Source of the DNA: Diphasiastrum complanatum
Taxonomy: Eukaryota > Streptophyta > Lycopodiopsida > Lycopodiales > Lycopodiaceae
Assembly (NCBI GenBank): GCA_029204225.1
Contig: CM055097.1
Span: 34,162,804 to 34,226,803, forward strand
Length of the DNA stretch: 64,000 bases
Reading direction: 5' to 3'
Shown here piece after piece: positions 48,480 through 59,144 of this stretch. The notes under the pieces are model-generated. The model was not told where the DNA came from. It saw only the letters and a program-made list of their open reading frames with translations, and ran no database searches. Position 1 is the stretch's first letter, and each line of letters opens with the position of its first letter. The translations under genes were made by a program, and so were the position numbers.

Positions 48480-50021
48480 ATGAGACTTCCAACCGCTTGA
48501 CAATATAGTGTAGTATCAAATGGTTCACCACCACTTTGATTACTTAACTTCAGGCCCGTCTCAATTGGTGTAGCAACCGGCTTGCAATCTTCCATTTTGA
48601 AACGCTTCAAAATCTGCTTAATGTACCGCTGTTGGGTAATGAAGATTCTAGCCTTTCCTTGTAAAAATTCAAGACCAAAGGTAGAAGTGCAATTGGCCTA
48701 AATCTGATGTATCATAAACTGAAGCAAGATTAGATTTTAAGACTACAATATATTGTTCATTACTACCCTTAATGATAATATCATCAACATATAGCAAAAT
48801 GATGATGATAAACTCAGATGTATGCATGACATAAAGCGTAGATTCACTAGGACTGTTAGAAAACCCAATATCACAAAAGTATGTGTGTATCTTTTGATAC
48901 CACATCCTTGGGGCTTGTTTTAGTCCATAGAGAGCCTTCTTGAGAAGACACACTTTGTCTTCTTGACCTGCAACCAAAAAACCAGCAGGTTGCTGAAGGT
49001 AAACTTCCTCATTAAGATCACCATTGAGGAAGGCTGTCTTTATGTCAAGTTGGTGCATACGCCAACCATGATGGGCAGCCAAAGCAGTGACTATCCTTAC
49101 GGTAGTTATTTGTGCGGTAGGTGCAAAAGTTTCCTCATAATCAATGCCTTCTTTTTGCGCATAACCTTTGGCAACAAGTCTTGCCTTGTACCTTTCAACA
49201 GTACCATCGAACTTGTACTTGATCTTATAAACCCATTTACAGCCGATTGCTTTCTTTCCATGTGGAAGATCAACAAGAACCCATGTTTGGTTCTTTATGA
49301 GTGAGTCATACTCCTCTTTCATCGCGTCCTCCCAACATTTTACTCCTCTGGCCTGCTCATAAAAAACAGGTTCTATTGCACTATCCTCAATAGATGTAAG
49401 AGCAAAATCAGAAAAATCAGCAAATTCTACTGATTTAGATGAGGCACGAGTCTTCCCTTCATAGAAGCGGTTCACTTTGCTGTCTTGCAAAGTCTGCAAC
49501 AGCCATTTAGGGACTGGTTTAGGCTGTCCAATAGCCTTACTTTGATCAATGCTTTGCTGTTCAAAGTGATCTGAATGGTCAACACTTTGCTGTCCAAAGT
49601 CCTCTGAAATTGGACTATGCTGTCCAAAGTTTTCAACAGGCCGTTCCTCGCACTTTCGCCGTATTCTTAACTTGGAACATCTTGGCAAGTACTTCCCAAG
49701 CACTCTTGGAAGTCTTGCATGATCGAATGTGAGGTAGGATTGATCTCTTCACGGATAGCGCTATGACCGAATGTGCTTGTGCGTCACGTCGATCCCACTT
49801 CTTTTGTTCTTCGGAAGACACCTCCACATATGTTGAAGAAGTAGTTCTTGACGGTGTAGTAGGTGCCAAACTAGGTGGCCTCTCTTCATCACCACTTACA
49901 ACTTCAAACAAACCTTTAGCAATAAGGAGGTTTTTGATCATATAGCACCACAAGGAGAAATTAGTTCATCCAACCTATCTTCATCGAACAAAGAACCTTT
50001 AGATTCAGATTCTTTAGCCAT
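48480..50021 (-). pseudogene. Cop-E body: gag start fused to RT (internal deletion)
   Basis: Gag starts at the ATG at 50021 ([12 protein letters not shown]) and continues after a frameshift as LWCYMIKNLLIAKGLFEVV. Near 49670 gag jumps to the linker before RT; protease and integrase are deleted. RT is open from 49703 to 48669, with MHQLDIKTAFLNGDLNEEVY and YVDDIIIKGS. The end is truncated at the 3' LTR. Confidence 0.85.
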
Positions 50022-50365
50022 TGATACCCCGAATGTAGATCTATTTTACTGAAATATCTGGCCTCATCGAGCTGATCAAACAACTCGTCTACCCGAGGCA
50101 TAGGGTTCTTATTCTTTATTGTGACTTTATTTAATGCTCTGTAATCTACGCATAAATGCATAGACCCTTCTTTCTTTTTAACTAAAAGGACAGGCGCTGC
50201 CCAAAGGGAACTGCTTGGTTGTATCTGTCCTTTAGTTAAATATTTTGTTAATTGTTTTGTTATTTCCCTATCTTTAGATTGATTAACACGATAGGGTGGC
50301 TTAGCTAAGGGTGTTGTACCAAGTACTAAATTAATAGCATGATTTGTTGCTCTACTGGGCAGCAA
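50022..50365 (-). pseudogene. pol: Gyp-C2 RT N-terminal half
   Basis: Has [35 protein letters not shown] and KIDLHSGY; cut at the inversion breakpoint and continued at 41977. Confidence 0.9.
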
Positions 50366-50407
50366 ACCACTAGGAAAATCATTAGGAAAAACATCATCAT
50401 ACTTACT

Positions 50408-51246
50408 TCACTTAACTTTTTTTTTTATAAAAAATATTACTGCAAACAGAGTCATTAGAAATAAACTATAAGTCACAAAGAAGTACCTCATGCTGATCAT
50501 CCTACATAAGCTAAACAAGCAATGAACTACACACCAAGGGATTGTTGGGAACTCCATGCTCCCCATGCATGTGAACTTCTCGACTATTTTGATGAAAGCA
50601 AAGGGTATTGTCCTGATAATTGTGCTGGAGAGGGGGGCCCAAGCTGTAGAGCCAACTCTCCCCAACGCTAAGTCGGTATGGTCCAGATGCATGATCTGAA
50701 AGTTCAAGTTATCTTGACAACCCTGAATCTCTAGGCATAAATTACTAACCATGGTTTCCCACACATAGCCAACGAAACTATATACCTATGTTGACTATGT
50801 GTTTCTGGGAGTTGTAGCTTCTTGACTACCATTACTGTTACTGACTGATTGCCAATTTTCCCATGCATACGTACCAGGTCATGAGGCCCAAAGCTAGAGG
50901 GCCTCCCTAGCATAGCAGAGGTCAACTGACAATGGTGCTCATTGTCTTCATGAACACTTGTATTTCGGTAGTTGCCGAATCGGTGGGGATACTCACTGTT
51001 TGAACTAGGTGTACTTGCTTGTTAGCCTTTTTTTTTAATTAAAGGATCATTTAGGCACTGTCTGATTGTGTGACCCTTACCCATGCAAACAAAACACAGC
51101 CGTAGTAGGTGAGTTATGTTGAACCTCCAGCTTATAGTCATCTCGGAGACCAGGGACGAAGCCCCTAACTTTCTGATAATCATCAACATTTTTAAGTTTA
51201 AGGATAGATTCCCTATACTGTGATATATATTGAGTGAGGGGCCCTG
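50408..51246 (-). pseudogene. Gyp-C2 protease, zinc knuckle and gag C-part (broken)
   Basis: Protease remnants (LNFQIMHLDHTDLALGR) lack a clear active-site Asp. The zinc knuckle CFVCMGKGHTIRQC is intact near 51046-51100. Gag sequence runs to the Cop-G insertion at 51247. Confidence 0.8.
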
Positions 51247-51312
51247 TGTTGAAGAGTAATGCCTATTTTACCCCTTTGGCTAAGCACTAATTATGTTGTG
51301 AGTTGTACATAC
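51247..51312 (+). repeat. Cop-G 5' LTR, first part
   Basis: Starts TGTTGAAGAGTAATGCC, matching 58289 onward. Interrupted by hAT-H at GTACATAC and resumed at 56423-56510. Confidence 0.9.
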
Positions 51313-52077
51313 CTCAGTTGCAGCGGATCGCGACCCGAAAGGAGCGCATTCCAGATCGCTGGCGTTCTGGGACCAGAAACGCGGTCCCGGAACGCGAAAA
51401 AATTTTGAAATTTTTTTATGTGGGCCGCGAGCAAGCAGCCCGTGGCCCACATAAAAAATTTTGCATTTTTAGAGTTGGAGAGCGAGAGAGAGCAAGGATG
51501 AGGAGGTGATCGTGGATTGTGGGCAGCGTGGGGCATTGATCTGTGCGTGATCAGGACGGTGGAAGCGACGAGGTGGCGGCGTTTGTCTCCAAACGATTTT
51601 AGGTAAGTTTTGACTTCAAACCTTGGTAGCTCATAGAATGAGCTGTAGGCAACGTAATGAACTGGTTTTTGGTTTCAAATCATCTATATTGAACCCCACA
51701 AAGATGCTCATGCTGTTAGTTTTTCCCATTTTTGCTTGTATCAAAATATATGAATCTCATGCCCCTTTTTTATGTCTTTTTGACTCTTTTTGCAAAGTAG
51801 CTTATAATCGTCTGATTGAGGTGCAATTTTAGGCCAAACTTTGTTTCGTCATGCCCTCAAACATGCCTGTGCTGTTAGTTTCGGTTTTTATCGCTTCTAG
51901 AGAACGTTTTCGGTTTAGGGCCCAAACCACATGCATTTTAGGGTTTAGGGTTGAATGCGAACAATCCGATTGTTGTTGCTACCAACAGAATACTGACATG
52001 TGATTGTTTGCTTCCTCTTTTGCAGGTCTGATACATTGGCTGAGTCACACGATCTAATACATTGACAGATTCACACG

Positions 52078-54907
52078 ATGCCGGTCCTTGGTAGAGGCAT
52101 TTGGTCAGAGGTAGAGTTGACAGAGGGGGATGTGGCTACGCACCAGGGATCTGGTGCCCGCAGATGGAGATGCCTGCATTGCCCATTTGCTACGACTCAC
52201 CAGGCCAGATGGGCGGGGGATGGGCATATCCACTTGCCCTCGCATATCAGATGCAAAGGTGGAGAGATTGATGGACACATACGGGTGTGACGGTGTATCT
52301 CTTGAGCCTTTGAGACCATCTCACAGTGTCGTTCGTGGGTCAGTGGCAGGAGCAGGGACTAGACATGGTAGAGGTGCAGGGTCCAGAGCAGATGCAGAGG
52401 CAGGGCCTAGTCACATGGGGGGAGATATTCCCAGAGCATCCAGCACACATGCAGAGGCAGGGCCTAGTCACGTGGGGGGGGATGTTCATAGAGCATCCAG
52501 CACACATGCACCCTCTCGTCCAGTTGTTCCTTCAGCCGCAGGTCCATCTCGTCCAGCGTCGTCATCAGCTGCTGACGCACCATTTATAGAGTCAAATCAT
52601 GCCACAAAGGGCCGCAGCGATGCAGCCGGCGATGCTCCACAGTCAGACACACCTTCAGCACGCCCATCTATTGTTTCTAGTGGGCGTCCTAGACCAGGAG
52701 AGTCCTCTGTGCAGCAGAGAGCGGTTAGGGCTAGGCAACAGACATTGGACCGAGGTGCATGGCAGAGACATCATCATGCCCTGTGTACCCGACAGATTGG
52801 CCAGCTGTTCTATGAGTGTGGCATTCCTTTTGCTGTTGCAGACACTTGGATCTTTAGAGACACTTGCCTTCAGATAGCATCAGCTGATTCGTCATGGAGG
52901 CCTCCGAGGAGAGAGGCATTGCGCACGACCATGCTACGACAGGAGGAGGAGACCATCACACGGGAGCTGAGCTCCATTCACACAACGTGGCAGACGTAAG
53001 AATTTTTTGCTACTCTTTACCACTTCATTTGTTTCAATCTAGAAATTACCACAGTGTTTGCAAGTGCACATGTCTAAGAAATGTTGTATTTTTGCAGCTA
53101 TGGATGCTCGATATTGAGCGATGGATGGACTGACACTCGTCGGCGATCTGTCGTCAATATCCTAGTGTCTTGCCCACTTGGCGCAGTCTTCCTACGAGGC
53201 GTGGATGCTACTCGAGCTGGTGGAGCCATCACGGCCGAGTTCATCTATGAGGCAGTGATCTCTATAGTGCAGGAGATTGGGGCAGAGCATGTGGTTCAAG
53301 TCGTTACAGACAACGGCTCGAACTGTAGATCGATGGGAGAGATGGTGATGAGGGAGCACCCGAGTATTGTGTGGACCCCGTGCGCTGCACATTGCATCGA
53401 CCTTCTCATTCAGGACATGGTTGCACTTCCATAGATTCGTGAGGTACAATTTTCGTCACTTTGTAAAGCATTTTGCACCTGTCAATTATTCCAGACCCCT
53501 AACCTCTTTTAGCTTCTAACAATTTTTTGTTTAATGTTTGTCTTGCAGCTCACCTCCCAGGCCATGCGCATAGTGAAGTTCGTCACCAGAAAGAGGTGTG
53601 TGCTGGCATTGTTCCGTACATTCTCTCGGCTGGACCTGAAGAAGCCAGCACCCACTCGCTTTGCCTTCTTTTTCCTGGTTCTCGAGCGATTGTGCGTCTT
53701 GCGAGATCATTTGCGGAGGATGGTATCCAGTGAGGCATTTGATGAGTTCAGGAACTGCACGACAGAGGCAGTGTTCTTCCAGGCCATAGTCTTTGCAGAG
53801 GACTTTTGGACACGTGCGAGTGAGATTGTAGAGGTTCTTCGACCTGTCTTCTATGTGTTGCGCCTAGTAGACCGAGAGGGGTGCACTCTCGGTCTCATAT
53901 ACAAGTTCATGGACCGCATCAGCGAGGCGCTTCACAGATGTGGCTTGGAGGAGGATAGGTACGTCTCCTATCACTTTCCTATTTTAGTTTCACTCTGCTC
54001 GTGTTTCCGAAGATGCCTAACCATTTGCAATGTCACCTGCGCAGGAAGGACGAGCTCCTCACACGTTGGGAGGCGAGGTGGGACTACTTCCACAGACCCA
54101 TCCATGCGGTGGCCCACATGCTACACCCATTGTGGCGCTCTACCAGACGTCCTGGCGACACGGAGCTCCACCGAGGATGGGTGGAGTACACCGAGCGTGT
54201 ATGGCCCGGCGCGGGTATTGTAAATATTCTAGCTAGTGTAGTTGTTTGTATTAGCATATGCTTTGGTTTGTGTCCTGACACGTGTTCTATTTCCTTTGCC
54301 AACAGGCACGACTCTAGGGAACATAGAGCGAGACATGATCAAGTTTGAGCGGGGCCTGTATCCTTTTGATCGAGAGCAGTGTAAGCTCAGAGAGGACCAG
54401 TTGGCGCCTGTCACATGGTGGAGCTTTCATGGCCGCAGTACGCCTGACCTTCAGCGACTGGCAGAGAGGGTCCTTTCACAGGACTGTTCGGCTTCCGCCT
54501 GTGAACGGAACTGGAGTGTATGGGCCAGCCATCACACGAAGAAGAGAAATAGACTCTCCATTGAGCAATGCAGGCAGTTGGTGTTTGTGAACACCAACGG
54601 ACGCATGTTGAGACGCACACGCATGCAGGGTGACCGCTTGATCAAGGTGAGTTAGTGACTTTACTAGTATTGCTTGATGTACCTGCGTTTCAAATGAATT
54701 TATTGACAAATGCATAGGTTTGCTAACCATGCCCGTTTGTTTTTGTAGGTGAACCCTGACTCCTGCAAGGTACATACGACAGCTGCTGATCCTCGGGTGC
54801 CACCTATGGAGGAGGAGGTCGAGGATGATATCTACCAGGAGCTACATAGGCAGGCAGATGCAGAGGCACGGTCTACACGACGCCACAGGAGAGCAGCTCG
54901 ACGTTAG
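52078..54907 (+). pseudogene. hAT-H transposase (DUF659 type), six coding exons
   Basis: Exons with GT-AG borders and matching phases: 52078-52995, 53098-53443, 53549-53958, 54045-54214, 54306-54646, 54749-54907. A 5' UTR intron at 51603-52025 is likely. Exon 1 starts with a BED-type zinc finger (RWRCLHC) whose frame shifts near 52190, then a Ser/Pro/Ala-rich linker. Exon 2 is the DUF659/RNase H-like core (LSDGWTD, VTDNGSN, CAAHCIDLL) with a TAG at 53432 where Trp is usual. Exon 5 has the C-terminal hAT dimerisation motif (ACERNWSVWASHHTKKRNRL). Exon 6 ends at TAG 54905. The transposase would bind the ends and cut out the element; this copy is probably dead. Confidence 0.85.
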
Positions 54908-55590
54908 GAGATGGGAGAGGATGGAGATGATGAGATTTTGGGGCATGAAGAGGGATTTGGGCATGGGTACGAGGAGGAGTGGATGGATGAGGGTGATACA
55001 GAGGCAGAGGATGAGGGTGAGCATGAGGGGGGGGGAGACATGCAGCACTTATTCGTAGACCCCAATGCCGAGACACAGGAGGAGCCAGCCGGATGGATGA
55101 GGGTGATACAGAGGCAGAGGATGAGGGTGAGCATGAGCGGGGGGAGACATACAGCACTTATTCGAAGACCCCGATGCCGAGACACAGGAGGAGCCAGCCG
55201 TTCCCGCACCTAATGTATGAGGGCGACCTAGACGTTCCAGGGGGGGGGGGGGGTCTGGGGGCCTTGTTTGTAGAGAGGACTGGAGTTTTGCAAGCAGTTG
55301 AGGGCCAGGTCGGCTCTGAGTTTATAGGGCCTTCCCAGAGTACGAGATCACAGTTGAGAGGGCGACCTGGAGGGAGTAGTAGAGTAGTAGTAGTTGGAGC
55401 CAGCCAGGAGGGGGTAGGAGGGAGAGAGAGAGGGAGAGGGAGAGGTAGGGGACAGGGAAGAGGCAGAGGCGGAGGCAGAGGCAGAGGCTTACCACGACAC
55501 ATGATACCCTCAGCGTCATCTACAAATTCCTTGTTTGGCAGTTCCACGGACACTGATGACTTAGACTTTGAGTTAGAGGACGATTGTTAG
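54908..55590 (+). pseudogene. hAT-H transposase tail: acidic, then Arg/Gly-rich
   Basis: The frame continues past the stop with EDGDDEILGHEEGFGHGY, strongly acidic. A 110-bp tandem duplication (54981-55090 and 55091-55200) shifts the frame. In the shifted frame there follow an RG-rich block (near 55420-55490) and an acidic end (DTDDLDFELEDDC, stop 55588-55590). This looks like the original C-terminus, now out of frame. Confidence 0.6.
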
Positions 55591-56422
55591 TTGTTAGTGT
55601 TATGAGACATTATTTATCAGACGTCACTCTATTTTTTTTTTGGCCTTGAGCCCGACATTATATATTTTCATGTTTTTACATTGTGTCCTATCGGTTTGTG
55701 TTTCGATACAAATCATGTTTCGATATGATTTTTTTCCAGCATGGTCTATTTTAGTAGTTCGGTATGGTTTTTTTCTAGCATGGTCTACTTCAGAGAGAGA
55801 GAGAATAGAATAGAATAGAATAGAATATATTAATGTCTATAGAGTGCCCTTGGGCACATAAGACAAAGAAAAAGTACATCAGAAAGGAGCAGTGTCCATG
55901 TCGGACTTATTGCTATCAACTACAACTAAAAACCAGAGATAAACTGGAAATAAAAACCAAAGCTTAACCTCCAGCTATGGTGAGGGTACAAAAGCAATAG
56001 CTTAACCACCGCTACGCGGAGGAATAAAACTCACTAACTAAGAGAGAAAAATTGTGTGATCTGGTGTGAGGCACATGGTGGCCTCTGGTGACGAACTCTG
56101 GATGGTCGAGGAAGACGCTGGAGCTTCGGTCGACGAGCTGGAATGTCGATCTCACTATCCGAAGTATCTTCCCTAGCTCTTTTCTGAAAGAAAAGTGTAA
56201 TATGTGGCTGGCCGCGGTCAACATCCCGATCATCTGACAGAAGTGAAGATCTGACACTGGTCCTGAAATTGATGGCAAACTTGATAAATGAACTGCCCTT
56301 GAAAAAACATTCCATTTGATACCCATATTGGTATTAAAAAAATTTCAAAAAAAAAAGAAACGTTCCTGAAAACCCTAATGGGAATTTCCGGAACGAGTTC
56401 CGGAACGCATTCTGCAACCTTG
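55591..56422. other. hAT-H 3' region
   Basis: T-rich repeats (TTTTTTCTAGCATGGTCTA), a GA tract and an (AATAG)n tract near 55801-55826, then the right end. On the minus strand 56315-56034 is open for 93 codons (with KRAREDTSDSEIDIPARRPK) and could be a captured exon; no splice support. Confidence 0.4.
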
Positions 56423-56510
56423 GTACATACTCATGGGGCATGTTATTAATTAAATACATGAGACCCCCCCTTTTGTAAGTTAAGTAGATTAGTGCAAGTG
56501 GCCCACCTAG

Positions 56511-57450
56511 ATGATCAACCTTTTTATCAAAGACAACATTATTCCTCACATTTGCAATGCAAAGGATGCAGTGGAAGCCTGGACTATTTTGAAGTCTATG
56601 TTTGAAACAGTGAATTCAGCCAGGCTTGTTTACTTGCAGAATAGGTTACATACTCTCAAGATGGAAGCAGGTGCAACAATGGGTGATCACATCACAAAAG
56701 TCAAGGACCTTATGGACCAGCTTGCTTCAGTGGGAGAGACAGTAAGTGACAGGAGTATTGTTCCCATAGTCTTGAATAGTTTGTCATACATCAAGACTAT
56801 GTGATGTCCCTTTCTGTTAGGGAGAAACTCCCAACCTTTGGGGAGCTATGTGGTCTTCTTTTACAGGAGGAGATGAGAAGGAAGAATCTTTCTGAAAGGG
56901 AAGATAATCCAAAACATCCATTTGCTTCTAAGAAGAAGTAGAACTTTCAGAAGAAAGGGAAAGGCAAAGGGAAGGACTCAAAGCAAAGCTTGGAGCAGAA
57001 GGTGTCCAAGTTACAGGTTGGAGAGGGATCAAGCACTAATTCCTCATCTACACCCAAGAGGAAGGGCAACTGCAACTATTGTGGCGAGTATGGGCATTTC
57101 ACTTTTGAATGCCGAAAGAAGCAAAGTGATCAGAAGAAGGGAAAGAACCAGCAGGGTCACTTTGTTGATAAAGTTGCAAGAGAAAAGCAATCTGGTGGGC
57201 TTGATCTATTCACCGCAGCCATATCATCTGAATCCACGTTTGGTGAATGGTACATTGATTCTGGAGCCTCAAAGCACATGACACCTCATAGACATTGGTT
57301 CAACACCTATGAGGAAATAGGAGATGGTCAACAAGTATGCCTTGGAGATAACTCTACACATGAGGTGAGGGGCAAAGGCACAATTCCAGTGCAGCTGTCA
57401 TCAGGAGAGGTGAAAGTAATCAAGCGTGTGTTGCATGTACCAGGCATAGA
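56511..57450 (+). pseudogene. gag: Cop-G gag and protease start
   Basis: Gag lacks its start (deleted with the LTR) and reads INLFIKDNIIPHICNAKDAV onward. A frameshift near 56795 breaks it. The CCHC knuckle CNYCGEYGHFTFEC is intact; the protease active site is DSGASKHMTPH. It is cut after VLHVPGI at about 57447. Confidence 0.85.
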
Positions 57451-57665
57451 TGCACTGCGTTTCTGAAACGCGTTTCAGAATCGCGTTCAGAAACGCGGTT
57501 CAGAAACGCGTTTCTGAAATTTTAAAAAAAATTCCAGAAACGTTTTTTTTTCTATATTTTTTTTTTGGTTTTTTTATGGGCAATATGGGTATCAGATGAA
57601 AGCTCTAATTAAGAGCATAATTACTGTGTAGTTTGTCGATTGTTTCGGGTGCAGGATGGTCCAGT
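57451..57665. mobile_element. Fragment related to hAT-H ends
   Basis: GAAACG-rich sequence followed by T-runs and ATGGGCAATATGGGTATCA resembles the right end of hAT-H read in reverse (CAATATGGGTATCAAATGG there). It replaces the middle of Cop-G pol. It starts with the five-unit palindromic array at 57457-57520. Confidence 0.5.
57457..57520. repeat. Five 12-13 bp palindromic units
   Basis: Units at 57457, 57470, 57483, 57495 and 57508, each a form of GCGTTTCNGAAAC, itself nearly palindromic. Confidence 0.85.
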
Positions 57666-58288
57666 TCAGGTGCATTAATCCATGTTGGGTTCTGTCAAGG
57701 ATAAAAATTCAAAACTAACCTCTAGCCTGTTTGTTACGATCACAAATGGTCCCAGTAAGAGTGTTTTCACTCAGGGAGTTGGAAGGCCAAGTGATGATGG
57801 TGACCTTCAGCTGGAGGGTTATTCAGATTCTGATTGGGTAGGTGATAGAGATGATCGGAGATTGACGACAGACTATTGCTTTAGCCTAAGTTCAGGGGCT
57901 ATATCTTGGTGCAGCAAGAAGCAACCTACTATTGCCCTATCATCTACCGAAGCTGAGTATAAGGCGACTACGAGGTCCGCCTGTGAAGCTATTTGGTTAC
58001 GACGTCTACTTGAGGATATGTAGATTGCTCAAGTAGGACCTACATTGTTACCCTGTGATAACCAAAGCTGCATTCAGCTTGTGAGCATACACGGACAAAA
58101 CACATAAAGGTGGACCAACACTTTATATGGGAGAGGAGAAAGTGCACAGTGGAGAAATCGAGCTAATTTATTGCAACACCAACGACCAGATAGTTGATAT
58201 CTTTACTAAACCACTTAGTAAAGATAAGTTTGAAAAGTTCATAACTTTGTTGGTGTTAGCTTAAATAAAATTGCCATTAAGGGGGGGG
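57666..58288 (+). pseudogene. pol: Cop-G RNase H remnant
   Basis: [17 protein letters not shown] and [18 protein letters not shown] identify copia RNase H. A stop at 58021 precedes the remaining tail, which runs in broken frames to the PPT. Confidence 0.85.
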
Positions 58289-58667
58289 TGTTGAAGAGTA
58301 ATGCCTATTTTACCCCTTTGTCTTAGCAATAATTATGTCGTCAACTATACATAACTCATGGGGCATGTTATTATTTGTAAATTTAGTAAATTAGTGCAAG
58401 TGGCCCACTTGGCCAAGTACCTCACCATATGGTTGACACCTAGACTTTCCATGCATCATGTATTTGAGGTGCTTGCCTCGCAAGGGATTTGGAGGACCCA
58501 TGCCCTCCTCTCTCTCTCTCTAGCAATTCATTTTCTCTTCTAACTTTTGGTGTTGTGAGGTGCTTATGCAATTCTCCTTGTATGTGATGTTTTCCATAGC
58601 TAAGTTTCTTAGGCTTTCTTGGTTGATCTAGTATTGCAGTTAAGATACTCCATAGCTAGGTCTTGCA
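58289..58667 (+). repeat. Cop-G 3' LTR
   Basis: 379 bp, TGTTGAAG to GTCTTGCA. It provides the uninterrupted version of the LTR that hAT-H entered. Confidence 0.85.
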
Positions 58668-59144
58668 ATTCATCAATTTGTCCATGACTAACTTTTCCCA
58701 GGCTTCCCAGGCTCTATCAAGTTTGTTGGCTGGCAAGAAATCTCATAGGAGGGCTTCCTCTGACTGGGGTGTTGCTGAAGGTTCAACCACCACTTGTAGG
58801 CCATGGGACCCAGGGATAAGCTAGCTTCCAAAGCTTGCAAATGGTATGGGGTCTGTTTCAATGCATGAATGTTTTCCATTTACTGAGGAAGGTCTGAAGA
58901 ATATCTGTATTTCTGTCCTTTTTTTCCCCATTAAAGGCTAGTGGTTTCAAATCTTTAAATAAACTGGGGTTTGTCCTTATATCTCCCGAATGAGTAGGAA
59001 CTGTGGGAGGTACATGTAACTGAGATATGTTGGGAACTGAAGCTGAGTATGAAACTGGAACTGAGGCTGAAACTGGAGGAAGAGGGTCTTCGAGCATGTC
59101 AATGGCTTTCCTGGGGAAATGGGACTTTCCTCGGGAGTCGTCAT
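58668..59144 (-). pseudogene. gag: Gyp-C2 gag N-terminal part
   Basis: Starts at 59144 (MTTPEESPISPGKP); later parts read ILQTFLSKWK and LQALEASLSLGPMAYKWW in shifted frames. It shows the uninterrupted gag sequence that Gyp-D split in Gyp-C1. Confidence 0.8.

Larger units (their letters stand above)
41047..50021. mobile_element. Cop-E: copia element, split by inversion, carrying Cop-F
   Basis: The 5' LTR, PBS and leader (41047-41976) are in plus orientation. The body (48480-50021) and 3' LTR (42737-42779 plus 48294-48478) are in minus orientation because the segment 41977-50021 is inverted. The target duplication in Gyp-C2 RNase H is readable as ACTCA at 41042-41046 and TAAGT at 42732-42736 (complementary with one mismatch). 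Confidence 0.8.
51313..56422 (+). mobile_element. hAT-H: 5.1-kb hAT transposon
   Basis: Flanked by the exact 8-bp duplication GTACATAC (51305-51312 and 56423-56430). The Cop-G 3' LTR shows the empty site (ATACATAACTCATGG). The ends are imperfect inverted repeats: CTCAGTTGCAGCGG on the left and CAAGGTTGCAGAATG on the right (reverse complement). Both continue into GGAACG-rich sequence and a TTTTGAAATTTTTTTA stretch. It carries a spliced, decayed transposase gene. Confidence 0.9.
51247..58667 (+). mobile_element. Cop-G: copia element with a hAT transposon in its 5' LTR
   Basis: Plus strand: 5' LTR start 51247-51312, hAT-H, LTR continuation 56423-56510, gag, protease start, replaced middle, RNase H, PPT (GGGGGGGG, 58281-58288), 3' LTR 58289-58667. 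The rest of the 5' LTR, the PBS and the gag start are deleted near 56511, and integrase and RT are lost between protease and RNase H. No matching target duplication is visible (CCCTG versus ATTCA). Confidence 0.85.

Noticed and set aside
48480-51246. Separate unrelated copia and gypsy fragments at 48.5-51.2 kb
   Set aside because: Protein frames continue across the inversion to 41977 and 41976, so they are the bodies of Cop-E and Gyp-C2.
55158-55553. Minus-strand Pro/Leu-rich frame opposite the hAT-H tail
   Set aside because: Composition simply mirrors the RG-rich and acidic plus-strand tail.
51247-58667. Target duplication for Cop-G
   Set aside because: Flanks are CCCTG and ATTCA, so none can be claimed. 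Later change or recombination at one flank is possible.
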